Assembly (NCBI RefSeq): GCF_905171765.1 | Contig: NC_053390.1 | Location: forward strand, 141,874,968 to 141,938,967 | DNA length: 64,000 nucleotides | Direction of reading: 5' to 3' | DNA from: Bufo bufo | Lineage: Eukaryota; Chordata; Amphibia; Anura; Bufonidae | Part shown: positions 33,762-45,723 of the stretch, piece after piece | Position numbering within the stretch: position 1 is the stretch's first letter | How the letters are laid out: each line of letters begins with the position of its first letter | Notes under the pieces: model-generated | The model's input: only the letters and a program-made list of their open reading frames with translations | Database searches by the model: none | What the model was told of the DNA's origin: nothing | Program-made: the position numbers and the translations under genes

Positions 33762-34098
33762 CCAACCGGAAAAGGGAGTGTCAATCAGCCCTGGGAGTAA
33801 GATAAAAAGGACTTGTGCTGGCGTCGCTGACTCAGTGGAACCCATGACATTGGTTACTGTTGCAAGGACATGTATTGATTGTGTACAAAGCTACGCATTT
33901 TGGGACTGGACCAGTCTCTTCCTAAGGCCTGCAGAAGGGACTGGTCTAGTCCCAAAACATGGAGGTTTGTACACAATTAACAAATGTGCTTTCAATAGTA
34001 ACCCATGTCATGCATTCCACCGAGTCAGCAGCGCTAGCACAAGTCCATTTTATCCTATTCCTAGAGATGATTGACACTCCGAACCCTTTTCCGGTTGG
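33762..34098. repeat. Long palindrome
   Basis: CCAACCGGAAAAGGG (33762) is inverse to CCCTTTTCCGGTTGG (to 34098). Internal arms match imperfectly (GTGTCAATCA/TGATTGACAC; GGGACTGG/CCAGTCCC) to a centre near 33930. This is a foldback element of unknown family. Confidence 0.65.
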
Positions 34099-34417
34099 AA
34101 ACGACTGGGTCATCCAATAAACAAGCATCTTCCTTGTTCCTTGGGTGATCAGCAGCACATTTACACTGGGCAGTTATTGGGAATGAGCATATTCATTCCC
34201 AATAACTGTCTCAAACCTCGGCTCATGTAAAAGGGCCTCTACACTAAACATTTCTATCAGATGGACAATATAGGATACTGTTTCTGACTGCTCAGAAAAG
34301 CACAGCTTATTGTAGACTTTCATCTACATCAATTTCTGCATATAAAATCTGTTCAATTCAAGACAAACACTGGCCATGATTACGTTTTCTGAAGAAGATG
34401 TGATAAGTATCACTCAC

Positions 34418-34537
34418 CATATCCTGTGTCCTGTTATCTTTTCCTGATACAATCAAGAAATAGTTCCAAGCCAATAACAGCAACAATGCCAATGGGATCA
34501 TGTACATCTCAAAATTCCAGACCACAAGGAGGAAGAT
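34418..34537 (-). CDS. mctp1: Host exon resembling MCTP1 (C2 and transmembrane domain protein), partial
   Basis: The minus strand has an acceptor TTTGTGCCTGCAG directly before a 120-bp open segment, and a consensus donor GTGAGT directly after it. The 40 codons (phase 0 at both ends) encode a hydrophobic stretch followed by SGKDNRTQDM. The stretch WNFEMYMIPLALLLLLAWNY and the GKDN motif closely resemble the first C-terminal transmembrane region of vertebrate MCTP1 as I remember it. The family has C2 domains followed by two membrane spans in the endoplasmic reticulum or vesicle membranes. No adjacent exons are recognised here, so the introns are long. MCTP2 is less likely because it lacks the GKDN segment. 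The match is from memory and was not computed. Confidence 0.7.
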
Positions 34538-34740
34538 CTGCAGGCACAAACATACATGCTATTGTATTACTAATACAAGTGTAGCAGGGTTTAATTTGAC
34601 AATTTAGTGCTGCTTTGGGTAATGTGATAACTCACTGAGGTAAGATCATTATGTTTACTGTACCTTCATCAATGTGGAAATCCACTGGTGAGACACTGAC
34701 AATATAATTATTTATTTTACTCACTAATATAGCACTACTA

Positions 34741-34960
34741 TATTCCACAGCACTTTACAGACAGTAGCATCGAGCGGTCCCCAGTGGAGATCACAATCTA
34801 AGGTCCCTATCAGTATGTCCGTGGAGTGTAGGAGGAAACTGGAGAACCCGGAGGAAACCCATGCAGACAGTGGAAGAACATACAAACTCAATGCAGATGT
34901 TCTCCTTGGTCAGATTCGAACCTAGGACCCCAGCACTGCAAGGCACCAGTATACAGTCCC
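34741..34960. repeat. Ancient vertebrate dispersed repeat (family unassigned)
   Basis: The 'GGAGGAAACTGGAGAACCCG GAGGAAACCC' style sequence and the 'GATTCGAACCTAGGACCCCA' tail are typical of an old interspersed repeat seen widely in fish and amphibians. I cannot name the family safely. Confidence 0.4.
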
Positions 34961-36329
34961 CGGTGTACAGTACGGATGTAGCAGGCTTAACACTCATGCT
35001 TTATGAGACATGTTATCTAAACTAAATGCAACTAAATTTGTTAAGCAATTTGTTTTCAATGGCTTTTGTTTCAAGATAACACAATGAGTTAAGAAATTTG
35101 AGTTAAGAGTGTGAGTGTTACCTCTGCTACATCTGTATATATACACATTTACTTCAAAGTAGACACTGAAAGTTTGATATTTATTAGTTCCATGTAGAAA
35201 GTCAATTTTGGATGACCGAATATAGAAATCTTAATTGCCCTGCACTGGCAGTAGATTCGTTGCAGTTATGTAGAGGTGCCAGCCTCTTCATAATTCAGTG
35301 GATCCGCCGTCCCTTCTAAATGTAAGAGAGCTTTCTTGCTGTCTTACATTCAGACCATTTTCTATGCCTAAAGCAGGCATAGAAAATGGTAAATGAGACA
35401 GTCCGCCTACGCGACGCCCACTTTATTAGACCTGGCGTGAGTGGGGAAAAGTCTCAGATTGTGGCACAAAGGAATTTTGCGGTGCAATCTGCGCCAGAAA
35501 TATGCCTAATTTAGGTGTATTTCAATTTAATAAATGACCCCCTATATGCTCACTTAAAAAAAATGAATGTATCAAAAAATCCCAAAAACAGTTACAAATA
35601 CTTAATAATGAATGTGCATTACATCAAATCAAGTTTCCAGTCATACCATAATCATTGTTTCTTATTTATTGGGTAATGTTTCTTCTAACACGATTATTTC
35701 ACCCTTGAGACAATGCTACCTCACTTCAATGGTAAAAGTCTTGATGGTGAAGTAGAAGCAATGTGTGAAGAATTACAATGACTTCACCATGAATTCCAGA
35801 AGAGTTCAACCTATTTATATTACTGATTAACACTGAATCATTATTTAATACCAAAGACCTTCATCTCACTGGTGTAACAATGTCAGATGAACCGGCGGAT
35901 GATGCAAATGTCAAGCCTCGTACAGCCTGCCTGAAGGTCCTTTTGTTGGAAATCAGAAGTGATTAGAAAAAATTCATATGCTGCGGTTAACAGTAAACAT
36001 ACATAAGAAGAAATGAAGAAATTGCTTTGAGCAGAGCTGCCTGGAATAATAACGATACCAGTGATCACAGCATTTAAAAGAAAGTCATCAAGTATTTCAC
36101 TGCAGAACAAATCCTGCGGGGCTTTCTCACACTGCAAGGAGGAATAAGGAGATACAAATCCCCGGGAAATGCAACGATTGAGCAGCGATTACACAGGGAC
36201 TAGAGCAAAGTGAACAAAAGGTGTTTAATAACATTCAATAATTTGGGCGACCCCTATTTTATTATTAGCATGTCTGACACCTTCTGTTCTTAGGGATCCT
36301 TCACACACACACACACACACTTGTTTTAA
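34961..36329. other. No gene seen; includes (CA)n at 36305-36322
   Basis: A block near 35270-35540 resembles a dispersed repeat ending ...AATAAATGACCCCC. The stretch 35880-36140 is open on the minus strand for 84 codons but lacks a family signature or good splice sites. Confidence 0.4.
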
Positions 36330-37821
36330 ACCACCTTTTAAAAACGCCATGCGTTTCTAGTATTTTTAATGGCTGCAACGACGGGGAATGGTGATCCTGA
36401 CGAACCCCGTCATATAACCCCTTAGATGCTGTGATCAACGCCGTGAGTGAAGGCAGAAGGATGCGACTCCCTCTGCCTTTCGATCAGAGCTCCCGCAGTG
36501 AAATTTCAGGGCTCCAATCTGTTAGCATGGCAGCCTGGACGCTGCAGAAGCCTTCCAGGCCTGCCATGGTAAGTTCCCTGCTGCTCTGTGCACGAGGCAC
36601 AGCGCAGCAGGGACAATGTAAAAAAAAAAACTATTCACCCTAATAGATCTTTACTAGGGTGAATAGGACAAGGGATCAAAAGATCCCAGGTTCTAATCCC
36701 CTTAGGCCTCTTTCACACGAGCGTGATGGATTAGGTCCGGATGCGTTCAGGGTGCGTTCAGTGAAACTTGCATCATTTTTCAAGCAAGTTCAGGCAGCTT
36801 TGTCTGCGTTTGCGTTCAGTTGTTCAGTTTTTTCTGCACAGGTGCAATGCGATTTGATGCGTTTTTTACGTGTGTGATAAAAAACTGAAGGTTTACAAAC
36901 AACATCTCCTAGCAGCCATCAGTGAGAAACACACCGCACTTGCTTCCGGATGCAATACGTTTTTCACTGAAGCACCATTCACTTCAATGGGGCCAGAGCT
37001 GCATGAAAAACGCAGAATATAGAACATGCTGCTATTTTCACGCAACGCAGAACTGATGCGTGAAAAAAACGCTCATGTACACAGACCCATTGAAATGAAT
37101 AGGTCAGGATTTAGTGCGGGTGCGATGCGTTGACGTCACGTCAAAGTAAAAAAAAACATTAAAATGTTAAAAGTTTAAATCACCCCCCTTTCCCAATTTT
37201 ACATATAAAAATATACTAACATTAAAAACTAAATATATCTGCTATCGCCGCTTCCGAAAATGTCAGAACTATTAAAATATTTTTGAAAAACACACAATTC
37301 ACCATTTTTTTGTCACCTTTCCCACATAATAAAGTTGATTACAGTGATCAAAAATTCATCCATACCACAAAAATGGTACCAATAAAACTACAGTTAGTCC
37401 CGCAAAAAACATGACCTCATACAGCTCCGTGGATGGAAATATAAAAACATTATGGCTGTCATAAAATGGTGATGCAAAGAAAATTTTGAGTAGTTATACC
37501 TACATAAATTTGGTATCGCTGAATTTGTATTGAGCCACAGAATAAGGACATCATGTCAATGTTACCACACAGTGAACACCGTGATGTCAAAACCCCAAAA
37601 GGCTTGGCAGAATTGTTTTTTCAATATAACCCCACAAACAATTTTTTCCCATTTTCCAATAACAGACAGGGCAAATTAAAGGTTGCCCTTAAAAATATAA
37701 CTTATCCCGCAAAAAATAAGCCATCATATGGCTATATGAACTGAAAATTAAAAAAAGTTATGGCTATTGGAATATGGGGAGGAAAAATAAAAAAATGTAA
37801 AACAAAAAATGGGCCCGGTAC
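36330..37821. mobile_element. Core of a large non-autonomous DNA transposon, with nested Harbinger-like end
   Basis: The stretch near 37400-37780 ('AAATTTGGTATCGCTGAATT', 'CTCCGTGGATGGAAATAT') is typical of a large non-coding DNA element common in frogs. The block 36430-36570 matches 1-70. At 36702 a TTAGGCCTCTTTCACACGAG terminus marks a nested MITE. Boundaries are uncertain. Confidence 0.4.
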
Positions 37822-37988
37822 TTAAAGCGGTTTTCTGAGAGTTCAATATTGATGGCAAATACACCCAGCACCCCCACCAATCAGCTGTTTGAAGAGGCCA
37901 CGGTGAGGGCTGCAGCATCCTCACAGCTTACCAAGCACAGCACCGTGCATTGTATAGTGGCGGTGTTTGGTATTGAAGCTCAGCCCCA
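37822..37988. mobile_element. TTAA MITE fragment at the L2 3' flank
   Basis: It begins TTAAAGCGGTTTTCTGAG. It is cut by the L2 3' tail. The sequence near 41872-41905 (GTGGTGCTTTCAAACAGC) resembles its other half, so the L2 may have inserted in it. Confidence 0.45.
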
Positions 37989-40900
37989 TTTTTATTATTA
38001 TTATTATTATTTATTATTAAAGCGCCATTCATTCCATAGCGCTGTACATATGATGAGCGGTGCACATACATAATACAGACAATTGCACTAATCATAAACA
38101 AGACAAGTTACAAACTGGTACAGAAGGAGAGAGGGCCCTGCCCGTGAGGGCTTACAATCTACATGGTATGGGAGAAGGACACAGTAGGTGCGAGTTAAGT
38201 AGGTCATGGCGGTATAGAGGCAGCAGGGTCACTGGTTGTAGGCTTGTCTGAAGAGGTGGGTTTTCAGGTTTCATTTGAAGGATTCCAATGTAGGTGAGAG
38301 TCTGATATGTTGGGGTAGCGAGTTCCAGAGTATGGGGGATGCACGGGAGAAATCTTGGAGTCGATTGTGGGAAGAGGCAATAAGAGGAGAGGAGAGAAGG
38401 AGGTCTTGTGAGGATCGGAGAGTGCGTGTGGGGATGTATCGGGAAAGTAGCTCAGAGATGTAGGGAGGCGACAGGTTATGGATGGCCTTGTATGTATTTG
38501 TTAGTACTTTGAAGTGAATTCGCTGGGCAATGGGGAGCCAGTGAAGGGATTGGCAGAGGGGAGAGGCAGAGGAGTAATAGGGTGAGAGGTGGATTAGTCG
38601 GGCAGCAGAGTTGAGGATAGATTGGAGGGGTGCGAGAGTGCTAGATGGAAGACCACAGAGGAGAATGTTGCAGTAGTCTAGGCGAGAGATAATGAGGGCA
38701 TGTACAAGAATTTTCGCAGATTCAAAGTTAAGGAAAGCACGGATGCGGGAGATGTTTTTGAGTTGGAGGCGGCAGGTGGTGGAAAGTGCTTGGATGTGCG
38801 GTCTGAAGGAGAGGGCAGAATCCAAGGTCACTCCGAGGCAGCGGACTTTGTTGACCGGGGAGAGTGTGCAGCCATTGATCATGATAGATAGGTCTGTTGA
38901 GGGGGTTGAACAAGATGGGGGAAAGATTATGAATTCTGTCTTATCCATGTTAAGTTTTAGAAAGCGAGAGGCGAAGAAGGATGATATAGAAGATAGACAT
39001 TGTGGGATTCTTGATAGTAAGGTGGTGATGTCTGGACCAGAGAGGTAGATTTGCGTGTCGTCAGCGTAGGAGTGATACTGAAAGCCATGGGACTCTATGA
39101 GCTGTCCCAGGCCAAAGGTATAGATAGAGAAGAGCAGGGGTCCTAGGACAGAGCCTTGCGGGACACCAACAGAGAGGGAATGAGACGAGGACGTGGTGCG
39201 AGAGTGGGAGACGCTAAACGTCCGGTCTGTGAGGTATGATGTGATCCAGAAGAGGGCCAGGTCGGTGATGCCAAGAGATGAGAGAGTTTGCAGCAGAAGG
39301 GAGTGGTCAACAGTGTCGAAGGCAGAGGACAGGTCAAGGAGAAGGAGGACAGAGTATTGTTTCTTGGTTTTGGCTGTTAGTAGGTCATTGGTGACTTTGG
39401 TAAGGGCAGTCTCGGTCGAGTGGTGGGGTCGGAAGCCAGATTGTAGGCGGTCAAAGAGGGAGCAGGAGGAGAGGTAGGAGGACAGTTCTGAATGGACATG
39501 TTGTTCAAGTAGCTTAGAGGCAAATGGAAGAAGTGATATGGGGCGATAACTGGACAAGGAAGATGGGTCAAGTGAAGGCTTTTTGAGGATGGGTGTAATG
39601 GTAGCATGTTTAAAAGCAGAGGGGAAGACACCAGAGTTTAGTGATAGGTTGAAGAGATGAGTTAGGGCTGGGATAAACACTGTGGTGAGGTTAGGGATGA
39701 GGTGGGATGGGATTGGGTCAAGTGCACAGGTGGTCAGATGAGATTTGGAGAGTAGATTGGAGAGTTTTTCTTCTGTAATGGTGGAGAAGCGGGTTTTGGG
39801 AGAAGAGGACCGTGCCGTTGTGTAGAGGGTCTGTGGGGACTGTGTAGTGAAGCTTTCTCTGATGTTGACTATCTTTTGTTTGAAATATTTGGCAAAGTCC
39901 TCAGCTGAGAAGAGTGGAGAGGGTGGGGGTGCTGGGGGACGGAGAAGGGAGTTAAAAGTGCTAAAAAGTTGTTTAGGGCTGTGTGACAGGGAAGATATGA
40001 GAGATGAGAAGTAGGCCTGTTTTGCATCAGCGAGTGAGGATTTAAATATGAGGAGGGATTGCTTGTATGCCGTGAAATGATCATTTGAATGGGATTTCTT
40101 CCATTGTCGCTCAGCAGCCCTGGAAGCTTGTCTGAGTTTTTTGGTCAGGTTGGTGTGCCAGGGTTGTCTGTTGATTTTTCGGGTTTTGTTGTGTGTGAGG
40201 GGGGCAACAGTGTCCAGAGCTGTACTTATTGTGTTGTTATATAGGGTGGTAGCAGCTTCTGGGTCTAGGAGGGAGCAGATGGTAGAGAGTGAGAGAAGAG
40301 AGTCGGAAAGCAAGCGAAAGTCGAAATGTTTAAGGTTCCTGCGGGGGTGTGCTGGTGTGTGGACCGGAGGAGCAGCAGAAGAGACCACTGAAGAGAAGGT
40401 GAGTAGGTTGTGGTCAGATAGGGGGAGAGGCGAATTAGAAAGGTTAGATAGGGAGCAGAGGCGGGTAAAGATCAGATCCAGAGTGTGACCATCTCTGTGG
40501 GTGGGAACTGAAGACCACTGTGATAGGCCGAAGGAGGAAGAGAGTGACAGGAGTTTAGAGGCGGCCGAGTGGCAGGTGTCAATAGGGATGTTGAAGTCAC
40601 CCATGATGATACTGGGGATGTCGGAAGAAAGAAAGTGTAGTAGCCAGGTGTTAAAGTGGTCAAGAAAGATGGTGGCTGGGCCTGGAGGACGGTAAATGAC
40701 GGCTACTTGAAGGTTGGAGGGAGAGTAGATGCGAACAGAGTGTACTTCAAATGAGGTGAGCGTAATGGAGGGTGGCAGTGGAATTGGGCTGTAGGAGCAG
40801 GTGTCTGATAGGAGGAGACCAACTCCTCCACCATGTTTGCAGCCAGGGCGGGGGGTGTGAGTGAATTGAAATCCACTATAAGAGAGTGCAGCAGGGGAGG

Positions 40901-41600
40901 AGGTGTCTGAGGGTGTCAGCCATGTTTCAGTGAGACCCAGAAAGGAAAGGTTTTGAGAAATGAAAAGTTTGTGAATATACGACAGTTTGTTACAGACAGA
41001 GCGCGCGTTCCATAATGCTCCTGCAAGAGGAACCAAAGGAGCAGGGGTCAGAGGAATGGTTATTAGGTTTAGGGGGTTGCAGAAATTTGTAGAAGGAGAT
41101 TTGTAGTGGGACATGGAGGTGATAGTGGGGATTTGCTGAGGGGGTCCTGGATTTGGAGAGATATCACCAGCAGTAAGGAGAAGCAGAGAAAGTGTTAATA
41201 GATGAGAATAAGAGAGGGCATGAGGAGTGTGTGTGTGTTTGGGAAGGAAGTGTTTTATGTTGGGAAACAGGTTTGTGCAAGCGATCAGATGAGAAGGTAA
41301 AATGTAGGAAGAGATGAATAGTTCCTTGCTGGGTGAATGGATGTGGGGGTATTTCAGGAGGTGTTGGAAAAGTGAGAAGAGTAAGAGGAAAAATTGAAAC
41401 ATTGTTAATGCAAACAATGTCTGTAATTACCTGTGGTCCCCTTCTGGTCCAATTCTGGTATAATTCAGTCAGTGCACTTAAGAGTGGCACTTGAGAGATG
41501 TGGCATTTTGAAAGACCAAGGTCTAAAAGACCTAAGGACTTAGATTTATACCACTCAGTGTTCAATCAGGTGTGACCAAGAGGGGAGGGGGCTACATATG
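37989..41600 (-). mobile_element. Nearly full-length L2 LINE
   Basis: On the minus strand: about 180 bp or more of 5' sequence, one long ORF (38271-41417), a short 3' UTR and a (TAA)n-type tail (ATT repeats at 37989-38020), the tail type of L2. The 5' boundary is uncertain (41565-41830). Confidence 0.8.
38271..41417 (-). CDS. L2-type LINE ORF: APE endonuclease and reverse transcriptase, premature stop near C-terminus
   Basis: 1048 codons. N-terminal hydrophobic segment (~60-82) with a 2A-like GDISPNPGP (84-92). APE-type endonuclease ~133-340: LWNARS (135), TETW (163-166), GDFN (273-276), SDHN (334-337). RT ~600-830: YRPISLL (624-630), [12 protein letters not shown] (694-705), [10 protein letters not shown] (751-760), catalytic YADD (784-787). 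The C-terminal domain ends in SPTLESFK. The TGA at 38271-38273 is followed in frame by 13 more codons typical of L2 C-termini and a second stop at 38229-38231, so one base change removed a short tail. Otherwise the ORF is intact. It nicks DNA and primes reverse transcription of its own RNA. Confidence 0.88.
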   Translation of the reverse strand: MFALTMFQFFLLLFSLFQHLLKYPHIHSPSKELFISSYILPSHLIACTNLFPNIKHFLPKHTHTPHALSYSHLLTLSLLLLTAGDISPNPGPPQQIPTITSMSHYKSPSTNFCNPLNLITIPLTPAPLVPLAGALWNARSVCNKLSYIHKLFISQNLSFLGLTETWLTPSDTSSPAALSYSGFQFTHTPRPGCKHGGGVGLLLSDTCSYSPIPLPPSITLTSFEVHSVRIYSPSNLQVAVIYRPPGPATIFLDHFNTWLLHFLSSDIPSIIMGDFNIPIDTCHSAASKLLSLSSSFGLSQWSSVPTHRDGHTLDLIFTRLCSLSNLSNSPLPLSDHNLLTFSSVVSSAAPPVHTPAHPRRNLKHFDFRLLSDSLLSLSTICSLLDPEAATTLYNNTISTALDTVAPLTHNKTRKINRQPWHTNLTKKLRQASRAAERQWKKSHSNDHFTAYKQSLLIFKSSLADAKQAYFSSLISSLSHSPKQLFSTFNSLLRPPAPPPSPLFSAEDFAKYFKQKIVNIRESFTTQSPQTLYTTARSSSPKTRFSTITEEKLSNLLSKSHLTTCALDPIPSHLIPNLTTVFIPALTHLFNLSLNSGVFPSAFKHATITPILKKPSLDPSSLSSYRPISLLPFASKLLEQHVHSELSSYLSSCSLFDRLQSGFRPHHSTETALTKVTNDLLTAKTKKQYSVLLLLDLSSAFDTVDHSLLLQTLSSLGITDLALFWITSYLTDRTFSVSHSRTTSSSHSLSVGVPQGSVLGPLLFSIYTFGLGQLIESHGFQYHSYADDTQIYLSGPDITTLLSRIPQCLSSISSFFASRFLKLNMDKTEFIIFPPSCSTPSTDLSIMINGCTLSPVNKVRCLGVTLDSALSFRPHIQALSTTCRLQLKNISRIRAFLNFESAKILVHALIISRLDYCNILLCGLPSSTLAPLQSILNSAARLIHLSPYYSSASPLCQSLHWLPIAQRIHFKVLTNTYKAIHNLSPPYISELLSRYIPTRTLRSSQDLLLSSPLIASSHNRLQDFSRASPILWNSLPQHIRLSPTLESFK

Positions 41601-42316
41601 GCCTAATCAAGGGGCACAAGGGGCACCAGATACAGGGGTGAAATAGTCAATGCAAACAAATACTCAATAAATCTAGCAGGGAAGGAGACATTAATGCTTC
41701 AGAAAAGACATACCAGGATTTAGAAGGAGAGATGGGAGGGGGTGGACAAGATCAGACTGTGGAACAGCTGGGTGTAGCAGTTAGCTTCAATGCAGACATA
41801 CCTGGAGATGAGAGAATTGGGTGATGGTCAGTAGGCAGTGATGATTCAGTGGGACATCTATTTCCTAGGAGGAGGCCGTGGTGCTTTCAAACAGCTGATT
41901 ACCTGATTTTTTTTTTGCTGCAGATTTGTCAATTCGGGACCCTTCTTCTGCCATCCAAGATGGGTGTACACTTCTCACACTGCCTGATTCATACTGAGGA
42001 TATGGTAGTCCAACACACTTCCTGCTACCTTTGGATTGGCCAGTGCTGCTCACATGAACAGTGCTGGCCAAGCCAAGAGCGGGGATGGACAAGTAGGAAG
42101 TGGCTTTGACTACAGATGCACAGTGTGCATCAGGCAGTCTGAAAAGGGGTACGCCATCTTCGATGACAGAAGAGGAGGCTAAGAATGAACGGATCTGCAG
42201 CTAAAAAAACTTTTTTTCTTGAACCAGAAAGTCACTTTAACAAACATTTACTGCATTTTTGTACAAGAGATCTAATCCTGTCTTGTGATCAGAAGGTGAC
42301 TGTTCTACTGTTCCAC
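41601..42316. other. No gene seen; L2 5' flank and repeat remnants
   Basis: It may contain L2 5' UTR up to about 41830 and the second half of the interrupted TTAA MITE. 42180-42310 shares sequence with 48170-48280, marking another dispersed repeat. Confidence 0.35.
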
Positions 42317-42620
42317 CGCTCTTAGGGCTTATGCACACGACCGTATGTATTTTGCAGTTCGCCAAAAATACGGATGAAGTCCGTGTGCATTCCGTATTGT
42401 GCGGAACGGAATAGCTGGCCCCTAATAGAACAGTCCTATCCTTGTCTGTAATACGGACAATAAAAGGACATGTTCTATTTTTTGCGGGACTGTGGCATGG
42501 ACATACGGATGCAGTCCGCATTTCTTTGCAGCTCCATTGAAAAGAATTGATCCGCATCCATTGTGCAAAAAATGCAGATAGGATGCAGAACAAAAATATG
42601 GTCATGTGCACAAGGCCTAA
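42317..42620. mobile_element. MITE with inverted ends
   Basis: TAGGGCTTATGCACACGACC and GGTCATGTGCACAAGGCCTA are inverted ends with a few mismatches. Internal TACGGA/TCCGTA pairs make it palindromic. It is non-coding; the superfamily is uncertain (hAT or Harbinger). Confidence 0.55.
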
Positions 42621-43781
42621 AGAAGTATTTTCTCTAGTGGATATGGAGGACAAACTTCCCATTAAAGAGAGCACCAGCTATCAGCATACTGTATTCGTAT
42701 GGACCATTTCTATATCCGTATAACTATCATCATACCCCCCTCTTCGCACGCCTAATAAATGTCATTATTTCAATCTTTTATTGAAGTAGAGGTTTTCTAT
42801 ACACTTTGTCCTTTTTTGTATAACCTAAATTCATGGTTCTAAGTTTCCTCAGTCTAAGGCCAAGTTTAAATGCTTAGCTTATAATATGCAAATAATTGAA
42901 TATTAATATTCACAGTATGAAGAAGCATAATAAATATAAGCAGCATGAAATATCAAGAAGCCGTGTGAGAGAGGAGCTCTTCCTGACAGAGTATATCTGG
43001 GAAACAGCTTGACATACAGAATAATAAGGATAATATCCTGACACCCGAAATGCTCTTTTCATCAGGGAAAAGAAAGTGTTGAGCAAAACATCATAAACAA
43101 TGCTGCAAATATGGAACAATTTATACTCATGCAAAACAGTAACCCTTACAGTAACCCACCTTTTAGTATTACGAATACTGAGACGCTGTATTTCTATGGT
43201 TCCATATTTATCTTAACCTGAAGGGTATGTCCACACGGGAAGTAATTTGTGATGGAAAAAACAGACACAAATTCACAGCAAAATCCACATGAACTACACT
43301 CAGATGCGCCTCAATCACTTTGCTAGTACTGTAATACGCTGCAGATTTACTGCTTGCAAATAGACAAAGGCAAGTCCACAATGTATTCCCTCTATGTGAA
43401 TGTACACTTTGCTTTAGATTTCTGATACAGAGCTCCCTAGCCTGCAGAAATTATTTGGAGGCACTTTTTATGTAGCAAAGATTTATTATTGACTTCAATG
43501 GGTGATGTGTAGATTCTTCTTCAGTCAGCTCCCCCTAGTGGCTGAGACACACAACCAGAATATTATAATTTAACTTTGGATGTGACTTGAAGCATTGGAG
43601 TTCTGTATCAGAAAAAATTAAGCTCTATGCCATATATTTTTAAAAATCGGATGTTTAGACAAATATTGAAAATGGACACTACCATGCATAAATGGATCTA
43701 CATTTTTTATGCCAAGAAATACACTTTTTTAAATTACTCTGCATGGCAAAATAAGCGACAGTACGCTGACTCAGATACATA
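42621..43781. other. No gene seen
   Basis: A MITE-like 'GGGTATGTCCACACGGGAAG' segment begins at 43225. The rest is AT-rich without a supported coding region. Confidence 0.4.
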
Positions 43782-45113
43782 CAGTCCTGATCAAAAGTTT
43801 AAGACCACTTGAAAAATGGCAAAAAATCATATTTAGCATGGCTGGATCTTAACAAGGTTCCAAGTAGAGCTTCAACATGCAACAAGAAGAAATGGGAGTG
43901 AGACAAAACATTTTTTGAGCATTCAATTTAATGAAAACAACGAATAAACTGAAACAGGCTGTTTTTCAGCTGATCAAAACAGAAATCCAACTTCCAAACA
44001 TGAACTCAGTAATGAGTAGTGGTGGTGAAAACGGCCGCAAGAAGGCCATCTACTGTCTGGAACTGTTTGCCATTTTTATAAGCTTCCCTTCGCCATCCAT
44101 CCCCAAAGGTTCTCAATTGTATTTAGATCAGGGGATCACGCAGGATGGGCCAAAAGAGTGATGTTATTCTCCTGGAAAAAGTCCCTTGTCCTGCGGGCAT
44201 TGTGTACTGTAGCATGGTCCTGTTGAAAAACCGAGTGGTTACCACACAGAGGGCCCTCAGTCATGAGGAATGCTCTCTGCAACATCTGGACATAGCCAGC
44301 GGCCGTTTGACACCCCTGCACTTCCTGAAGCTCCATTGTTCCACTGAAGGAAAGAGCACCCCAGACCATTATGGCGCCCCCTCCACTGTGGCGCGTAGAA
44401 AACATCTCAGGTGGGATCTGCTTGTCATGCCAGTAACGTTGTAAACCATCAGGACCATCAACGTTACATTTTTTCTCATCAGAGAATAAAACTTTCTTCC
44501 ATCTTTGAATGTCCCATGTTTGGTGCTCTCTTGCAAAGTCCAAACGAGCAGTTCTGTGGCGTTCAAGGAGACGAGGTCTTTGAAGACGTTTTTGGTTTTT
44601 GAAGCCCTTCAGTCTCAGATGCCATCTGATGGTTATGGGGCTGCAGTCAGCACCATTAAGGGCCTTAATTTGGGTCGAGGATCGTCCAGTGTCTTGACGG
44701 ACAGCCAATTGGATCCTCCGGCTCAGTGCTGGTGAAATGTTTTTGGGTCTTCCACTTGACTTTTTTGTTCCATAACCCTCAGGATCATTTAAGAAATTCC
44801 AAATGACTGTCTTACTGCGTCCGACCTCAGCAGCGATGGCGCGCTGTGAGAGACCCTGCTTATGCAGTTCAACAACCCGACCACGTTCAAAAAGGGAGAG
44901 TTTTTTTGCATTTGCCATCACAACGTGTGACTACCTGACAGAAAATGACAATGAATCCACATCTTTGCACAGAATTGGCCTTTTAAAGGCGTGTGGTCCT
45001 AAAATTTTGATCAGCTGAAAAACAGCCCGTTTCAGTTTAATCGTTATTTTCAATTAATTGAATGCTCAAAAAATGTTTTGTCTCACTCCCATTTCTTCTT
45101 GTTGCATGTTGAA
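43782..45113 (-). mobile_element. Tc1/mariner element, right end missing
   Basis: The left end is CAGTCCTGATCAAAAG after a TA. The left 43875-43980 region is inverted at 45003-45113 (long TIRs of about 200 bp). The right copy stops at CATGTTGAA, so the outermost ~90 bp are gone. The following sequence is a truncated TTAA MITE. Confidence 0.8.
44136..44921 (-). pseudogene. Tc1-like transposase, stopped before the last catalytic residue
   Basis: The N-terminal paired-like helix-turn-helix region ([20 protein letters not shown], residues 8-27) is followed by a GRPKN AT-hook-like motif and the catalytic core: first D in LFSDE, second D in VFQQDHA. A TGA at 44136-44138 precedes SPDLN..IENLW, which carries the final acidic residue, and further stops follow. 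It cannot be catalytic. Cut-and-paste transposition at TA sites is known for the family. Confidence 0.85.
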
Positions 45114-45723
45114 CAATATCCACAATATCCATTCCCCATAGCTCTCTGTGGTTTTATTGTGTAAAAAAAATGATTTTATATATATGTAAATGTGGCTACT
45201 AACATTTCCGGAGCCCAGCCACGCCCACTGTGAAGGAGCCCAGCACCACCCCGCATCCTCCAAATATCCTCCTTGCTCCCCGACATTACAAAGCTAGAGC
45301 GCCGTAATCTCGTGATGCGCTTGCTAGCGCATAAGCAGTGTCGGCATAGTGTTCCTTCCCTGTGCTGGCATCAGCCTCAGGGAACGAACTGCGCATGCGC
45401 TAGCTCGCGCATCACGAGATTACAGCGCTCTAGCTTTGTGACGTCGGGGAACAAGGAGGAGATTCGGAGGATGCGGGGCGGTGCTGGGCTCCTTCACAGT
45501 GGGCGTGGCTGGGCTTAGAGTCAGAGAATGCTGGACTTATCTCTCAAGCATGGAGGAGACAGGACTCATCTAAGGTTAATTTACATATCTATAAAATCAT
45601 TTTTTTGACACAATAAAAGCACACAGAGCTATGGGAACTGGATATTGCGGATGTGCTAGCGGCCATCTAGCAGCCCATGTCCTCAGCTCTATACACAAAA
45701 TCCAGGTGACAGGTTCCCTTTAA
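45114..45723. mobile_element. Left-truncated palindromic TTAA MITE
   Basis: It ends CAGGTTCCCTTTAA (TTAA 45720-45723). A large palindrome (arms about 45200-45335 and 45400-45530; AGCGC and TCACGAGATTA cores) fills it. The left ~95 bp expected from the right arm are absent at the junction with the Tc1 element. Confidence 0.65.

Noticed and set aside
35883..36137. 84-codon minus-strand frame as a host exon
   Set aside because: No known motif, weak splice sites, and a composition like the surrounding non-coding DNA.
38692..40695. Plus-strand frames opposite the L2 ORF
   Set aside because: Antisense shadows of the LINE coding sequence, Arg/Glu-rich from base composition.
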